From Aeromonas taiwanensis (GTDB lineage Bacteria > Pseudomonadota > Gammaproteobacteria > Enterobacterales > Aeromonadaceae): DNA of 45,896 bases. The stretch spans positions 203 through 46,098 of the forward strand of contig NZ_CDDD01000026.1 in the NCBI RefSeq assembly GCF_000820165.1, in the 5' to 3' direction. The position numbers were made by a program, and so were the translations under genes. Shown one piece after another: positions 37,541-45,896 of the stretch. The notes under the pieces were generated by a model. It saw nothing but the letters and a program-made list of their open reading frames with translations. It was not told the origin of the DNA and did not search any database. Numbering within the stretch: the stretch's first letter is position 1; the number at the start of each line of letters is the position of its first letter.

Positions 37541-37861
37541 TGCCTGTTGCTGACGGTGCCAGCGCACGTGCACCTCGTGCTCGCTCTGATCCCGGGGCAA
37601 CAGGAAGGTGGCGTAGATCACCTCGAACTCCTCCTGATGATCCAGCAGGCCGATCCAGACCTCGGCCCAACGTGCCATGTCGACCGGCACTCCGAGTTCG
37701 GTCGACCAGTCGGCATTGGGCAGGGTGGCCTCGACGGCCCCGCGTTGCTCGAACTCGAGGGTGATGTCGACGATTTGTTCGGGGGCCAGCATGTCGGCGG
37801 CCTGCTCCAGAAACTGATCATAGGCCCACTCGACCAGCTGATCCGGGCTACGTTGTTCCAT
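37538..37861 (-). CDS. DUF440 (YciU/HI1450) paralogue 1
   Basis: This 107-residue protein has the plan of YciU: an early helix (WAYDQFLEQAADMLAPE), an acidic centre (TLEFEQRGAVEATLPNADW) and AEVWIGLLDHQEEFEVIYATFLL. The family adopts a small acidic fold proposed to mimic double-stranded DNA. It is clearly related to the second DUF440 protein at 38905 but diverged. Start: the ATG follows GGAG by eight bases. It lies downstream of mtgA across a 282-base gap and so may have its own promoter. Confidence 0.82.
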   Translation of the reverse strand: MEQRSPDQLVEWAYDQFLEQAADMLAPEQIVDITLEFEQRGAVEATLPNADWSTELGVPVDMARWAEVWIGLLDHQEEFEVIYATFLLPRDQSEHEVHVRWHRQQQA

Positions 37862-38016
37862 GAAATCACTCCAGATACGTCCAGGTTCGCCACTTTAACA
37901 AGTATTGGGAGTGGCAGCCAGCCTGGGTCGGCACGGCGCACTGTCAAATGACGGGCTCAGGGGGTAAGGTTAACAGAGCCGCCGGCATGGGCGGCATGGC
38001 GAGGCGTGCGGGCAGT

Positions 38017-38175
38017 ATGAAACGACGACAGCACAGGCGACGGATCACGCGGCGGCGGGAGACCTGGTGGTGGCACTATCTGCCGCTGCATCGGCAGACC
38101 GTCGGCGGGCATCTGGGCCCGCTGCCCGAGTCCGCCGACGTGCCTAGCCTGCCTCGTGGACCCGGGTCAGGGTGA
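38017..38175 (+). CDS. Possible 52-residue basic, tryptophan-rich peptide
   Basis: A forward frame opens with an ATG at 38017 ([20 protein letters not shown]) and ends at 38175, overlapping the 3' end of mtgA by 32 bases. The start is arginine-rich and the end proline-rich. GAGG lies about 12 bases upstream. I recognise no family, and such frames arise easily in GC-rich DNA, so I rate it low. It is the only frame of note in the gap 37862-38143. Confidence 0.25.
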   Translation: MKRRQHRRRITRRRETWWWHYLPLHRQTVGGHLGPLPESADVPSLPRGPGSG

Positions 38176-38920
38176 TCTGGCCAAGCTGGCTCATCTGGCG
38201 GCGGATCCAGGCAGAGCGCTGCTGCACATAGGGCGAGGGGGGCTTGACCCGGTAGCGCCAGGGGTTGGGCAGGGCGGCCGCCAGCAGGGAGGCCTCATAG
38301 CGGGTCAGACGGGCTGCCGGCTTGCCGAAGTAGTGCCGGGCGGCGGCCTCGGCCCCATAGATGCCGGGCCCGAACTCCACGATGTTCAGGTACACCTCGA
38401 GGATGCGGGACTTGTCCCAGCCCAGCTCCATCAGCAGGGTGAACCAGGCCTCGATCCCCTTGCGCAGGAAGCTGCGATCGCTCCACATGAAGAGGTTCTT
38501 GGCCGTCTGCTGGCTGAGGGTGCTGGCACCGCGCACCCGCTCACTGCGCTGATTGTGCCTGAGCGCCGAGCTGATGGCGTCCATGTCGAAGCCGTGGTGC
38601 TCGGCAAAGCGCTGATCCTCGGCGGCGATGACCGCCAGCTGCAGCTCGCGGGAGATCTGCTCGAGCGGTACCCAGTCGTGCTTCACCTCCGCCACCTTGG
38701 CGGGGGGAAACAGCGCCCGCTCCAGGCGCCAGGTCCATATGGGCGGATCGATGAAGCGCAGCGCCACCACGGAGAAAATGGTGCTGAGGAAGGCGGCCAG
38801 CAGCAGCTTGCCGAGCCAGCTCAGCAGACGACGCACCCGGGACGGCGGCACCTCGTCAGACTCCGGCTCCCAATCATAGTGGCGCGGATCATCGGGATCC
38901 GGAATTATTGGGGCAGCCAT
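38144..38920 (-). CDS. mtgA: Monofunctional biosynthetic peptidoglycan transglycosylase
   Basis: This 258-residue GT51 enzyme polymerises lipid II into glycan strands outside the inner membrane. A single membrane anchor (about residues 36-56, [18 protein letters not shown]) precedes the catalytic domain with [14 protein letters not shown] (Glu in motif 1), [14 protein letters not shown] and [19 protein letters not shown]. It has no transpeptidase domain. Its start at 38920 lies inside the end of the yciU gene (16-base overlap), so the two are probably co-expressed. E. coli MtgA acts with the divisome, which suits the nearby min genes. Confidence 0.95.
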   Translation of the reverse strand: MAAPIIPDPDDPRHYDWEPESDEVPPSRVRRLLSWLGKLLLAAFLSTIFSVVALRFIDPPIWTWRLERALFPPAKVAEVKHDWVPLEQISRELQLAVIAAEDQRFAEHHGFDMDAISSALRHNQRSERVRGASTLSQQTAKNLFMWSDRSFLRKGIEAWFTLLMELGWDKSRILEVYLNIVEFGPGIYGAEAAARHYFGKPAARLTRYEASLLAAALPNPWRYRVKPPSPYVQQRSAWIRRQMSQLGQITLTRVHEAG

Positions 38921-39231
38921 TCGATGTGGCAGAACTTCTCGTCGACACGGCGGGAGAGCAGCATGCGGGCGAACAGGTGCTCGTACTCTTCCTGCTCGTT
39001 GCCAAGGCCGACCCAGACCTCGATATACTCGGCATCGCTGACGTCAAAGCCGACGTCTGCCGCCCAGTCATCGGCGGGATCGGTTTCCGCCAGCAGGCCG
39101 CGGTCGTTGAACTCCTGATTGAAGCGGGCAATCTCCTGCTCCGGCAGGTTGTCGGAGGCCAGCTCCATGAAGAGTTCGAGGGCGGTGTCGAGCAGTTCCT
39201 CGACACTGTGCATTTCGTCGTTCAAAGACAT
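38905..39231 (-). CDS. yciU: DUF440 protein YciU, proposed DNA mimic
   Basis: This 108-residue acidic protein matches YciU/HI1450, with [38 protein letters not shown] and [19 protein letters not shown] in order. The fold resembles a DNA mimic, and the role is unsettled. Start: the ATG at 39231 follows AGGTCTT. Its 3' end overlaps mtgA. It is closer to E. coli YciU than the copy at 37538. Confidence 0.88.
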   Translation of the reverse strand: MSLNDEMHSVEELLDTALELFMELASDNLPEQEIARFNQEFNDRGLLAETDPADDWAADVGFDVSDAEYIEVWVGLGNEQEEYEHLFARMLLSRRVDEKFCHIEWLPQ

Positions 39232-39335
39232 AAGACCTGTGTTCCAGATAAAGGGGAGGGGCGCCGTCGGCAGACCCCGTGGTGCGCGGTATTCTAGCTG
39301 GCCGTGCCGCCCTTGGCGAGATGCCCTGGCACCAA

Positions 39336-39368
39336 TAAAAAACCGGACCCTGGGACAGGATCCGGTCT
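39336..39368 (-). terminator. Intrinsic terminator after minCDE
   Basis: On the reverse strand ACCGGATCCTG and CAGGGTCCGGT pair with one mismatch and are followed by TTTTTTAT, about 35 bases past the minE stop codon. Confidence 0.9.
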
Positions 39369-39403
39369 TCATTGGGGGAAGGGGTCACGCATGGGGCGTC
39401 AGC

Positions 39404-39670
39404 TCATCCCTTCTTGTCGTCGGCGAAGGTGATGTTGAGCTCCAGTACCGACAGCTCGTCACTCTTCTTGTCGAGCTGGACCGTGATCTTGTCAGGGTCT
39501 ATCTCCACATACTTGCGGATCACGTCGAGGATATCCTGCTTGAGCTGGGGCAGGTAATCCGGCCCCCCTCTGGATGAACGCTCGTGGGCGACGATGATCT
39601 GCAACCGCTCTTTGGCCAGTTGTGCGGTGCTCTGTTTCTTGTTGGAACGGAAATAATCCAATAATGACAT
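39404..39670 (-). CDS. minE: Cell division topological specificity factor MinE
   Basis: This 88-residue protein has exactly the length of E. coli MinE. The N-terminal anti-MinCD helix and membrane-targeting residues ([20 protein letters not shown]) are followed by the dimerisation domain ([20 protein letters not shown]). MinE displaces MinC and stimulates the MinD ATPase, driving pole-to-pole oscillation. Start: the ATG follows GGAG. It is the last gene of the minCDE operon, two bases after minD. Confidence 0.97.
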   Translation of the reverse strand: MSLLDYFRSNKKQSTAQLAKERLQIIVAHERSSRGGPDYLPQLKQDILDVIRKYVEIDPDKITVQLDKKSDELSVLELNITFADDKKG

Positions 39671-39672
39671 GC

Positions 39673-40485
39673 TTAACTCCCGAACAGTCGGCTAAAGAAG
39701 CCCTTCTTCTCTTCTTCCAGAAAACGAAAATCCTTGGTGTCGCCCAGCAGACGCGCGACGGCGTCCTCGTAGGCCTGACCGGCATCGGACTCCTTGTCCA
39801 GGATGACCGGTTCCCCCGAGTTGGAGGCGCGCAGCACGGCCTGGGACTCCGGGATCACACCGAGCAGCTTGATGGCCAGGATCTCCTGCACGTCCTGCAC
39901 GCTCAGCATGTCGCCGCGGTTGACGCGGGTTGGGCAGTAGCGGGTCAGCAGCAGGTGCTCCTTGATGGGGTCTTCTCCGCGCTCGGCACGGCGTGACTTG
40001 GAGGCCAGGATCCCGAGGATGCGGTCGGAGTCGCGTACGGAAGAGACTTCCGGGTTGGTGGTGACGATGGCCTCGTCGGCAAAGTAGAGCGCCATCAGGG
40101 CGCCAGACTCGATGCCGGCGGGGGAGTCGCAGACGATGTAGTCAAACTGCATCTCCGCCAGCTGATCCAGGATCTTCTCTACCCCTTCGCGAGTCAGGGC
40201 ATCCTTGTCCCGGGTCTGGGAGGCGGGCAGGATGAACAGATTCTCGCAGCGCTTGTCCTTGATGAGGGCCTGGTTGAGGTTTGCTTCCCCGTTGATGACG
40301 TTGACGAAGTCATACACCACGCGGCGCTCGCAGCCCATGATGAGATCCAGATTTCTCAGGCCAATGTCAAAATCGATGACCACTGTCTTGTGGCCACGCT
40401 GGGCTAAACCGGTACTCAGGGCCGCGCTGGTTGTGGTCTTGCCAACGCCACCTTTGCCCGATGTAACGACTATGATTCGCGCCAT
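39673..40485 (-). CDS. minD: Septum site-determining ATPase MinD
   Basis: This 270-residue ATPase of the deviant Walker A family binds ATP, dimerises and attaches to the inner membrane, where it recruits MinC. The P-loop KGGVGKTTT is at residues 11-19 with the signature Lys11, followed by [10 protein letters not shown] and DSPAGIE. The C-terminal amphipathic membrane helix ([11 protein letters not shown]) is intact. Start: the ATG follows AAGGA. It is the middle gene of minCDE. Confidence 0.98.
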   Translation of the reverse strand: MARIIVVTSGKGGVGKTTTSAALSTGLAQRGHKTVVIDFDIGLRNLDLIMGCERRVVYDFVNVINGEANLNQALIKDKRCENLFILPASQTRDKDALTREGVEKILDQLAEMQFDYIVCDSPAGIESGALMALYFADEAIVTTNPEVSSVRDSDRILGILASKSRRAERGEDPIKEHLLLTRYCPTRVNRGDMLSVQDVQEILAIKLLGVIPESQAVLRASNSGEPVILDKESDAGQAYEDAVARLLGDTKDFRFLEEEKKGFFSRLFGS

Positions 40486-40503
40486 TCTCGCTTCCTTGTA
40501 ACT

Positions 40504-41229
40504 CTATTTGATTCGGTCTATACGAAGTTGTTCGTTGTCCAGCCGGATATGGACTGGCTCTTGGATAAGGCCTGCCGGCAATGCATCGCTGAGCTGGAAG
40601 GTGCCCGCGATGGAGAGCAGCTCGGCCTGCAATTGCTGGCAATAAATGCGGGCCCTGGGATTGCCCTTGGCCCCAGCGATGGCCCGGCCACGCAGGGCGC
40701 CATACACATGGATGCTGTCGTCGGCGATGACCTCGGCGCCCGGGCTCACCGAGCCCAGTACCACCAGGGAGGTGCCGGCGGCATAGATCTGCTGGCCGGA
40801 GCGCACCGGACCGACGTGGACCTTGCTGGCTTCCAGGGGGGCTGGAACGGGGGCGATCGGTGCTGCCACCACGGGTTCGGGGGCCGGTGCGGGCGTCACG
40901 GGTTCGGGATCGGCCTTGCGGCTCCTGCCCGATACCATGACGGCGAGCCCGGCCGCCTTGGCCGCCGTCTTCATTGCCTCGTCCCGTGTCCCCGTGATGC
41001 CGACCAGCACGAAGTCTTCCGACTCGACCAGCTCCCTGAGCTGCTGGAAATCGGGGATCTCGGTGAGGCGTTCCACATTGAGGACGAGGGGGGCACAATT
41101 AAAAAACTGGGGGGCCTGCGCGACCTTGGCCTCCAGCAGTTGTCTGATCCGGGCCAGATTGCCATCGCTGAGATGCAACACAGAAATAGTGAAGGTAGTC
41201 CCTTTCAATTCGTTATCGCGTTCAACCAT
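40504..41229 (-). CDS. minC: Septum site-determining inhibitor MinC
   Basis: This 241-residue protein inhibits FtsZ polymerisation away from midcell. The N-terminal domain (about 1-105, TISVLHLSDGNLARIRQLL) acts on FtsZ, a linker rich in Pro, Ala and Val follows (about 118-140), and the C-terminal beta helix (SGQQIYAAGTSLVVLGSVSPG onward) binds MinD. Start: the ATG at 41229 follows GGGGAAG. The length is slightly above E. coli MinC (231), mostly in the linker. It heads the minCDE operon and is divergent from ycgL. Confidence 0.97.
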   Translation of the reverse strand: MVERDNELKGTTFTISVLHLSDGNLARIRQLLEAKVAQAPQFFNCAPLVLNVERLTEIPDFQQLRELVESEDFVLVGITGTRDEAMKTAAKAAGLAVMVSGRSRKADPEPVTPAPAPEPVVAAPIAPVPAPLEASKVHVGPVRSGQQIYAAGTSLVVLGSVSPGAEVIADDSIHVYGALRGRAIAGAKGNPRARIYCQQLQAELLSIAGTFQLSDALPAGLIQEPVHIRLDNEQLRIDRIK

Positions 41230-41335
41230 GAATCTTCCCCGAACCGAGACGGCAATACGTTATTGTTATTCAATTCCCGATGTTATAGTTTGCCACCACC
41301 AGAGGCAATAAACCCGTCGGATTATATCAAGTTCC

Positions 41336-41614
41336 ATGTTGTGTGCAGTCTATAAAAGTCGCAAAAAAGCCGAGACCTATCTCTTTATTGAAAGAAGAGA
41401 GGATTTTTCCCGCGTCCCCGAGGTGCTGATGAGTACCTTTGGGCGCCCCGAGCTGGTGCTGATGACCAAGCTGGATCCGGCCAAGCCCCTGGGGCTGGCC
41501 TCGACCGAGCGGGTGATGGCCGCCCTGAAGAGCCAGGGCTTCTATCTGCAGGTGCCGCCCCCGCCGGAGAACCTGCTGGAGCAGCACAAGGCGCAGTTGA
41601 AGGGCGCCCGCTGA
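41336..41614 (+). CDS. ycgL: YcgL domain protein
   Basis: This 92-residue protein matches the YcgL family (UPF0745), with MLCAVYKSRKKAETYLFIER at the N-terminus and FGRPELVLMTKLDP in the middle. The function is unsettled. Its place opposite minC is the same as in E. coli. Its stop codon overlaps the start of the lytic transglycosylase gene by one base (TGATG), so the two are translationally coupled. Confidence 0.93.
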   Translation: MLCAVYKSRKKAETYLFIERREDFSRVPEVLMSTFGRPELVLMTKLDPAKPLGLASTERVMAALKSQGFYLQVPPPPENLLEQHKAQLKGAR

Positions 41615-42573
41615 TGCCGGGCCGGTCGGCTCTGCTGTTGTTGGGAGTCCTGCTGGGGTCCCCCGTGCTGGCCGGCGTCGATTTCGACCACTATGTGGCG
41701 AGCCTCAGAGAAGAGGCTTTGGCGGCAGGCATCCCGTCTGCGACGGTGACGGCCGCCTTTGCTGATGTCCGGTTGGTGGAAGCGGCAATCAGGCACGACA
41801 AAAATCAGCCGGAATTCAAATTGACGCTGGACACATATATTCCACGCGCCGTTCCGGAATGGAAAGTCAAGCAGGCCAAAGCCTTATATCACCAGCATTT
41901 GCCGTTGCTCACAAAAATAGGGCGGGAATATGGGGTGCAGCCCCGTTTTATTGTCGCCTTGTGGGGAATAGAAACCAATTTCGGCAAAATCACCGGTCAT
42001 TATCCCCTGATCTCTTCCCTGGCCACCCTGGCCTGGGAAGGACGGCGGGAAGCCTTCTTCAAGGATCAACTGTTCAATGCCCTTCGCATCCTGGCGCAGG
42101 GGCATGTGAGCCCTGCCGCCTTCCAGGGATCCTGGGCAGGGGCCATGGGGCAGGTCCAGTTCATGCCCTCGTCATTTCTCGCATACGCGGTGGATCAGGA
42201 CGGGGACGGCAGGAAGGATCTCTGGGGCAATCTCGCGGATGTGTTTGGTTCGGCAGCCAATTATCTGCACAAGAATGGCTGGCGCGAGGATCAGACCTGG
42301 GGGCGGCGGGTGAGGGTACCGGACTCCCTTGACCCGGCGCTGATCGGGCTGGCTGTGCGCAAGTCGCTGCACGACTGGCAGGCCCTCGGGGTACGCCAGC
42401 AGGATGGCTCCCGGCTTCCCGAGGCCGACATGCAGGCCTCCCTTATCCGGCCGGACGATATTCACGGGCGCAGCTATCTCGCCTATGACAATTACCGGGT
42501 GCTGCGCCACTGGAATCGTTCCCCCTATTTCGTGGTGGCCGTCGGCACCCTGGCTGATCGCATCGTGGAATAG
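41614..42573 (+). CDS. GH103 lytic murein transglycosylase (MltB-like)
   Basis: This 319-residue enzyme cleaves peptidoglycan to leave 1,6-anhydro-MurNAc ends. A signal peptide (LLLLGVLLGSPVLAG, about residues 7-21) lacks a lipobox cysteine, so it is soluble in the periplasm, unlike E. coli MltB. The catalytic Glu120 sits in GIETNFG, and SWAGAMGQVQFMPSSFLAYAVD and DLWGNLADVFGSAANYL are the GH103 hallmarks. Its start overlaps the ycgL stop. It ends well before the terminator at 42712. Confidence 0.92.
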   Translation: MPGRSALLLLGVLLGSPVLAGVDFDHYVASLREEALAAGIPSATVTAAFADVRLVEAAIRHDKNQPEFKLTLDTYIPRAVPEWKVKQAKALYHQHLPLLTKIGREYGVQPRFIVALWGIETNFGKITGHYPLISSLATLAWEGRREAFFKDQLFNALRILAQGHVSPAAFQGSWAGAMGQVQFMPSSFLAYAVDQDGDGRKDLWGNLADVFGSAANYLHKNGWREDQTWGRRVRVPDSLDPALIGLAVRKSLHDWQALGVRQQDGSRLPEADMQASLIRPDDIHGRSYLAYDNYRVLRHWNRSPYFVVAVGTLADRIVE

Positions 42574-42711
42574 CCGCCTCTCGTAACCTCATCTGACTCA
42601 TGCCTCCCGGCCACCCGCATCGGGCTGCAGCTCCTGTGTGTTTCTCCTTGTCTCTTTATTTCATGCAGGCTGAATCTGAGCTTTCCCGACAGGCCCGTGA
42701 AATAAAGATCA

Positions 42712-42742
42712 AAAAAAAAGCGGGAACATATCCCGCTTTTTT
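42712..42742. terminator. Bidirectional intrinsic terminator
   Basis: AAAGCGGGA and TCCCGCTTT pair around ACATA, flanked by long A and T runs. It serves both the lytic transglycosylase and the convergent serine dehydratase. Confidence 0.92.
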
Positions 42743-42762
42743 CATGTCAGTGCGATCCGGAG

Positions 42763-44133
42763 TTAGTCGCAGGCAACCTGCATCACCTTGATGGCCAGGC
42801 CACCGCGGGAGGTCTCGCGGTACTTGGAGTCCATGTCCTTGCCGGTGATGTACATGGTCTCGATCACCTTGTCCAGGGAGACGCGCGGCTTGGAGGTACG
42901 GCGCAGGGCCATGCGGGAGGCGTTGACCGCCTTCATGGCGGCGATGGCGTTGCGCTCGATGCAGGGCACCTGTACCTGGCCGGCGACCGGGTCGCAGGTC
43001 AGACCCAGGTTGTGCTCCATGCCGATCTCGGCGGCTTCGCAGACGTGCTCCGGGCTGCCGCCCATCAGTTCGGTCAGGCCGGCGGCGGCCATGGAGCAGG
43101 AGACACCCACTTCACCCTGGCAACCCACTTCGGCGCCGGAGATGGAGGCGTTCATCTTGTAGAGCATGCCGACGGCGGCAGCGGCCAGGTAGAAGCGGGT
43201 ATATTCGTCGCGGCCCACCGGCTGGATGAACTTGTCGTAGTAAGCCAGCACGGCCGGGATGATACCGGCGGCACCGTTGGTCGGCGCGGTGACGACGCGG
43301 CCACCGGCGGCGTTCTCTTCACTGACCGCCAGGGCGAACATGTTGACCCAGTCCACGATGTTCATGGGATCGTTGGAGAGGTTCTCGTTGGTGGTCAGCT
43401 GGCGATAGAGGGGCGCGGCACGGCGCGGCACGCGCAGCGGACCGGAGAGTACGCCCTCGGTGCGGCAGCCGCGCTCGATCCCTTCACGCATGGTGGTCCA
43501 GATCTTGCCGAGCTTCTTGTAGATCTCTTCCGGGGTGTTGAAGCACTTCTCGTTCTCCATCATCAGGGCGGAGATGGAGAGGCCGCTCTGGCCGCAGTGG
43601 GCGAGCAGCTCGGCCGCGCTCTTGAACGGGAAGCTGACAGCCATGTCGCCGCTGTCGCCCTTGCCGAAGTTCTCTTCGTCAACGATGAAGCCACCGCCGA
43701 TGGAGTAGTAGGTCTTGCTGTAGATGGCGTCGTCTTCGATGAAGGCGGTCAGCTTCATGCCATTCTCGTGCAGGGGCAGGGCCTCGTCATGGAAGACCAT
43801 GGCGCCTTTCGGGAAGCTGACGGTATGGCAGTGCAGGCCGATGGGCAGGCGGCCGGTCTGCTCGACACGGGAGATGAATTCGGGGATGGCGTCGATATCG
43901 ACATTTTCCGGCAGGTTGCCCGCCAGACCCATGATGATGGCGGTGTCGGTGTGGTGACCCTTGCCGGTCCAGGAGAGAGAGCCGTATACATCGACCTGGA
44001 TCCGGGTGATGTCACGGATCTTGCCGCCAGCACGCAGTTCATCCACGAACTGTTTGGCTGCCTTCATGGGGCCGACAGTGTGGGAAGAGGAGGGGCCAAC
44101 ACCGATTTTGAAGATATCAAAAACGCTGATCAT
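42763..44133 (-). CDS. sdaA: Iron-sulfur L-serine dehydratase, copy 1
   Basis: This 456-residue enzyme deaminates L-serine to pyruvate and ammonia using a [4Fe-4S] cluster. The beta domain begins with [20 protein letters not shown]; the alpha domain carries the cluster motifs [10 protein letters not shown] (Cys338 and Cys346) and [13 protein letters not shown]. The tail ends MQVACD, so its Cys455 could serve as the tail-in-mouth cluster ligand described for the Legionella enzyme. Start: the ATG at 44133 with GAGG about ten bases upstream. The 283-base upstream region is AT-rich. A paralogue lies just upstream, both read on the reverse strand. Confidence 0.95.
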   Translation of the reverse strand: MISVFDIFKIGVGPSSSHTVGPMKAAKQFVDELRAGGKIRDITRIQVDVYGSLSWTGKGHHTDTAIIMGLAGNLPENVDIDAIPEFISRVEQTGRLPIGLHCHTVSFPKGAMVFHDEALPLHENGMKLTAFIEDDAIYSKTYYSIGGGFIVDEENFGKGDSGDMAVSFPFKSAAELLAHCGQSGLSISALMMENEKCFNTPEEIYKKLGKIWTTMREGIERGCRTEGVLSGPLRVPRRAAPLYRQLTTNENLSNDPMNIVDWVNMFALAVSEENAAGGRVVTAPTNGAAGIIPAVLAYYDKFIQPVGRDEYTRFYLAAAAVGMLYKMNASISGAEVGCQGEVGVSCSMAAAGLTELMGGSPEHVCEAAEIGMEHNLGLTCDPVAGQVQVPCIERNAIAAMKAVNASRMALRRTSKPRVSLDKVIETMYITGKDMDSKYRETSRGGLAIKVMQVACD

Positions 44134-44358
44134 GTAACAATTACCTCAGGGTAGAAGGGGGCGCCATGCCCGCTTGCAGAAAGGGGATCCATGGGACTGT
44201 CTGTCATCACAAAGGCCAAGGAACCGAATAACCACAGTGTAACGGCTCAATACCTAAAAAAAGTTGAAACAGATCTATTTTTGTTGAATTCGTGGCGCGA
44301 GTATAAAATTTATTTTGATGGTTATCCATTTTGTTAAGCGCTGGGCAAACGTTTTGCC
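44134..44358. promoter_or_regulatory. AT-rich upstream region of serine dehydratase copy 1
   Basis: This region contains a reverse-strand TATACT (44304-44299) as a possible -10 and long A and T runs around 44245-44340, but no -35 I can defend. It probably carries the promoter for copy 1. No gene, repeat or riboswitch is visible. Confidence 0.3.
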
Positions 44359-44384
44359 AAAAAATACCCGGCGAGGCCGGGTAT
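44359..44384 (-). terminator. Intrinsic terminator after serine dehydratase copy 2
   Basis: On the reverse strand ATACCCGGC and GCCGGGTAT pair around CTC and are followed by six T. It separates the two dehydratase genes into two units. Confidence 0.92.
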
Positions 44385-44416
44385 GAGAGCGCCATATGTG
44401 GCTCGTTTACGTCACA

Positions 44417-45799
44417 TTAACATTCGGTGATGTTGACGGCGAGGCCGCCACGGGCCGTCTCCTTGTACTTGGTCTTCATGTCGTTACCGGTCTCCCACAT
44501 GGTCCTGATCACCTTGTCCAGCGACACCTTGTGCTCGCCGGTGCCCCGCAGGGCGAGGCGGGCGGCATTGATCGCCTTGACCGCCCCCATGGCGTTGCGC
44601 TCGATGCAGGGCACCTGCACCAGGCCGCCGATGGGATCGCAGGTCAGCCCCAGGTTGTGCTCCATGCCGATCTCGGCGGCATTCTCGACGATGGCGGGGC
44701 TGGCCCCCAGCAGCTCGGCCAGGGCGCCAGCCGCCATGGAGCAGGCAACGCCCACCTCGCCCTGACAGCCCACCTCGGCCCCCGAGAGGGAGGCATTCTT
44801 CTTGTAGAGGATGCCGATGGCGGCGGCGGTGAGGAAGTACTGCATCAGCAGCTCGTCATCCACCTTGCGCACGAAGCGATCGTAATAGTGCAGCACCGCG
44901 GGGATGATGCCGGCGGCGCCATTGGTGGGGGCCGTCACGACCCGGCCACCGGCGGCGTTCTCCTCGTTGACGGCCAGGGCAAACAGGTCGACCCACTCCA
45001 TCACCATGAGAGGATCCTTGTTGAAGCTGGTCTCGCCACAGAGCTGACGGTAGAGGGCGGGGGCGCGCCGCTTCACCTTGAGGCCGCCGGGCAGCACCCC
45101 CTCGCTCTTGCAGCCGCGCTCGACACAGCCCTGCATCGCCTGCCAGATCTTGCGCAGGCCCGCCTTGATCTCCGCCTCGCTGCGAAACACCTTCTCGTTG
45201 GCCAGCATCAGCCCCGAAATGGAGAGGCCGCTCTCCTGACACTGTTCAAGCAGCTCGGCGCCGCTCTCGAACGGGTAGGGGATGGGGTGGGCGGCATCGA
45301 AGCGGGCTGCCTCTTCCCGGGCGTTGGCGAAGTGGCTCTCCTCGATGATGAAACCGCCCCCGATGGAGTAGTAGGTCTGCTCGAAGATCAGGGTGTCACC
45401 CTCGAAGGCACGCAGGGTCATGCCGTTGGAGTGGGCGGGCAGGGTCTTGCGCCGGTTGAAGATGATGGCGCCGATGCGGGGGAAGGCGCTGGGCTGTTCG
45501 CCCCCGAGGTGCAGGTTCTGGCTCTTTTCCACCTGTTCGAGGAAGGCGGGGATGGCCTCGATGTCCACGGATTCGGGTTCAAACCCGGCCAGCCCCAGGA
45601 TGATGGCCTTGCCGGTGCCGTGTCCCTTGCCGGTCTGGCCCAGGGATCCGTAGCACTCGACCACGACGCGGTCGGTGCGGGTCAGGAGTGCGTGCTGCTT
45701 GAGGGTGTGGACGAAGGCGCAGGCAGCCCGCATCGGTCCCACGGTATGGGAGGAGGAGGGACCTATCCCGATGGAAAACAGGTCGAAGACACTGATCAT
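44417..45799 (-). CDS. Iron-sulfur L-serine dehydratase, copy 2
   Basis: This 460-residue paralogue of copy 1 has the same plan: [20 protein letters not shown] at the start, [25 protein letters not shown] and [13 protein letters not shown] for the cluster. The last residue is cysteine (VNITEC), so the tail-in-mouth ligand is kept. The active-site and cluster residues are present, so it should be active. Start: the ATG follows GGAG. E. coli has unlinked sdaA and sdaB plus tdcG; here two copies are adjacent, with a terminator between, so they are probably expressed differently. Confidence 0.94.
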   Translation of the reverse strand: MISVFDLFSIGIGPSSSHTVGPMRAACAFVHTLKQHALLTRTDRVVVECYGSLGQTGKGHGTGKAIILGLAGFEPESVDIEAIPAFLEQVEKSQNLHLGGEQPSAFPRIGAIIFNRRKTLPAHSNGMTLRAFEGDTLIFEQTYYSIGGGFIIEESHFANAREEAARFDAAHPIPYPFESGAELLEQCQESGLSISGLMLANEKVFRSEAEIKAGLRKIWQAMQGCVERGCKSEGVLPGGLKVKRRAPALYRQLCGETSFNKDPLMVMEWVDLFALAVNEENAAGGRVVTAPTNGAAGIIPAVLHYYDRFVRKVDDELLMQYFLTAAAIGILYKKNASLSGAEVGCQGEVGVACSMAAGALAELLGASPAIVENAAEIGMEHNLGLTCDPIGGLVQVPCIERNAMGAVKAINAARLALRGTGEHKVSLDKVIRTMWETGNDMKTKYKETARGGLAVNITEC

Positions 45800-45896
45800 G
45801 ACGTACTCCAGTTATGGATTTCGTCTAAACATTGTAAATTTTTTGTAGTCGATGAAAAGAGGATAAGTAGTGGCGTGTGATGACGGTGGGGAAATG

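Overview
This is a GC-rich chromosomal segment from a gammaproteobacterium, most likely Aeromonas or a close relative. That assignment is inferred from the gene set (minCDE-ycgL, mdtK/norM facing ribE, polB, nfo, purT, yaeP, yciU-mtgA, hxpB), the protein similarity I can recall, and the high GC; no database was searched. Nearly everything is ordinary chromosomal content. I see no transposase, integrase, CRISPR array or recognisable defence or secretion system, and no convincing wholly new system. The points worth a second look are paralogue pairs, small genes and regulatory DNA.

Layout. 1-3.5 kb: the start of a divergent LysR regulator, then fdhD overlapping a YdeP-type molybdopterin oxidoreductase. 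3.5-14.3 kb: an accessory-metabolism stretch with a membrane GGDEF enzyme, a LysR regulator divergent from a GH1 6-phospho-beta-glucosidase, an SDR/LysR divergent pair, an AraC regulator divergent from a GH3 lipoprotein glycosidase, and a GAF-GGDEF enzyme. 14.5-18.5 kb: nfo, a Gfo/Idh/MocA oxidoreductase, and a LysR/TDT-exporter divergent pair. 18.6-21.8 kb: two tandem LpxM-type lipid A acyltransferases and a RIO-type kinase. 21.9-26.1 kb: a small membrane protein, a pirin, and SOS-type polB with a LexA box. 26.2-26.8 kb: five tRNA-Val(GAC) genes in one operon with a consensus promoter. 26.8-33.6 kb: a MATE exporter, yaeP, ribE, a zinc-ribbon peptide, hxpB, purT, a DMT transporter and azoR. 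33.6-37.5 kb: a 59-residue membrane peptide, a translationally coupled marR-DUF4250 pair, a UPF0149-like/TPR protein, a CvfB-type RNA-binding protein and a DUF1289 protein. 37.5-42.6 kb: two DUF440 (YciU) paralogues around mtgA, the minCDE operon, ycgL and a GH103 lytic transglycosylase. 42.7-45.8 kb: two tandem iron-sulfur L-serine dehydratases.

How genes work together. MinC, MinD and MinE place the division septum; MtgA and the GH103 enzyme build and trim peptidoglycan nearby. FdhD sulfurates the molybdenum cofactor of the oxidoreductase it overlaps. Four regulators (the LysRs at 1, 5.2, 8.7 and 16.5 kb) and the AraC regulator at 9.6 kb each face a likely target gene, and all five intergenic regions carry dyads or repeats that could be operators. 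The two serine dehydratases feed serine carbon to pyruvate, and PurT and RibE supply purine and riboflavin synthesis. Most transcription units end in clear intrinsic terminators, several of them bidirectional.
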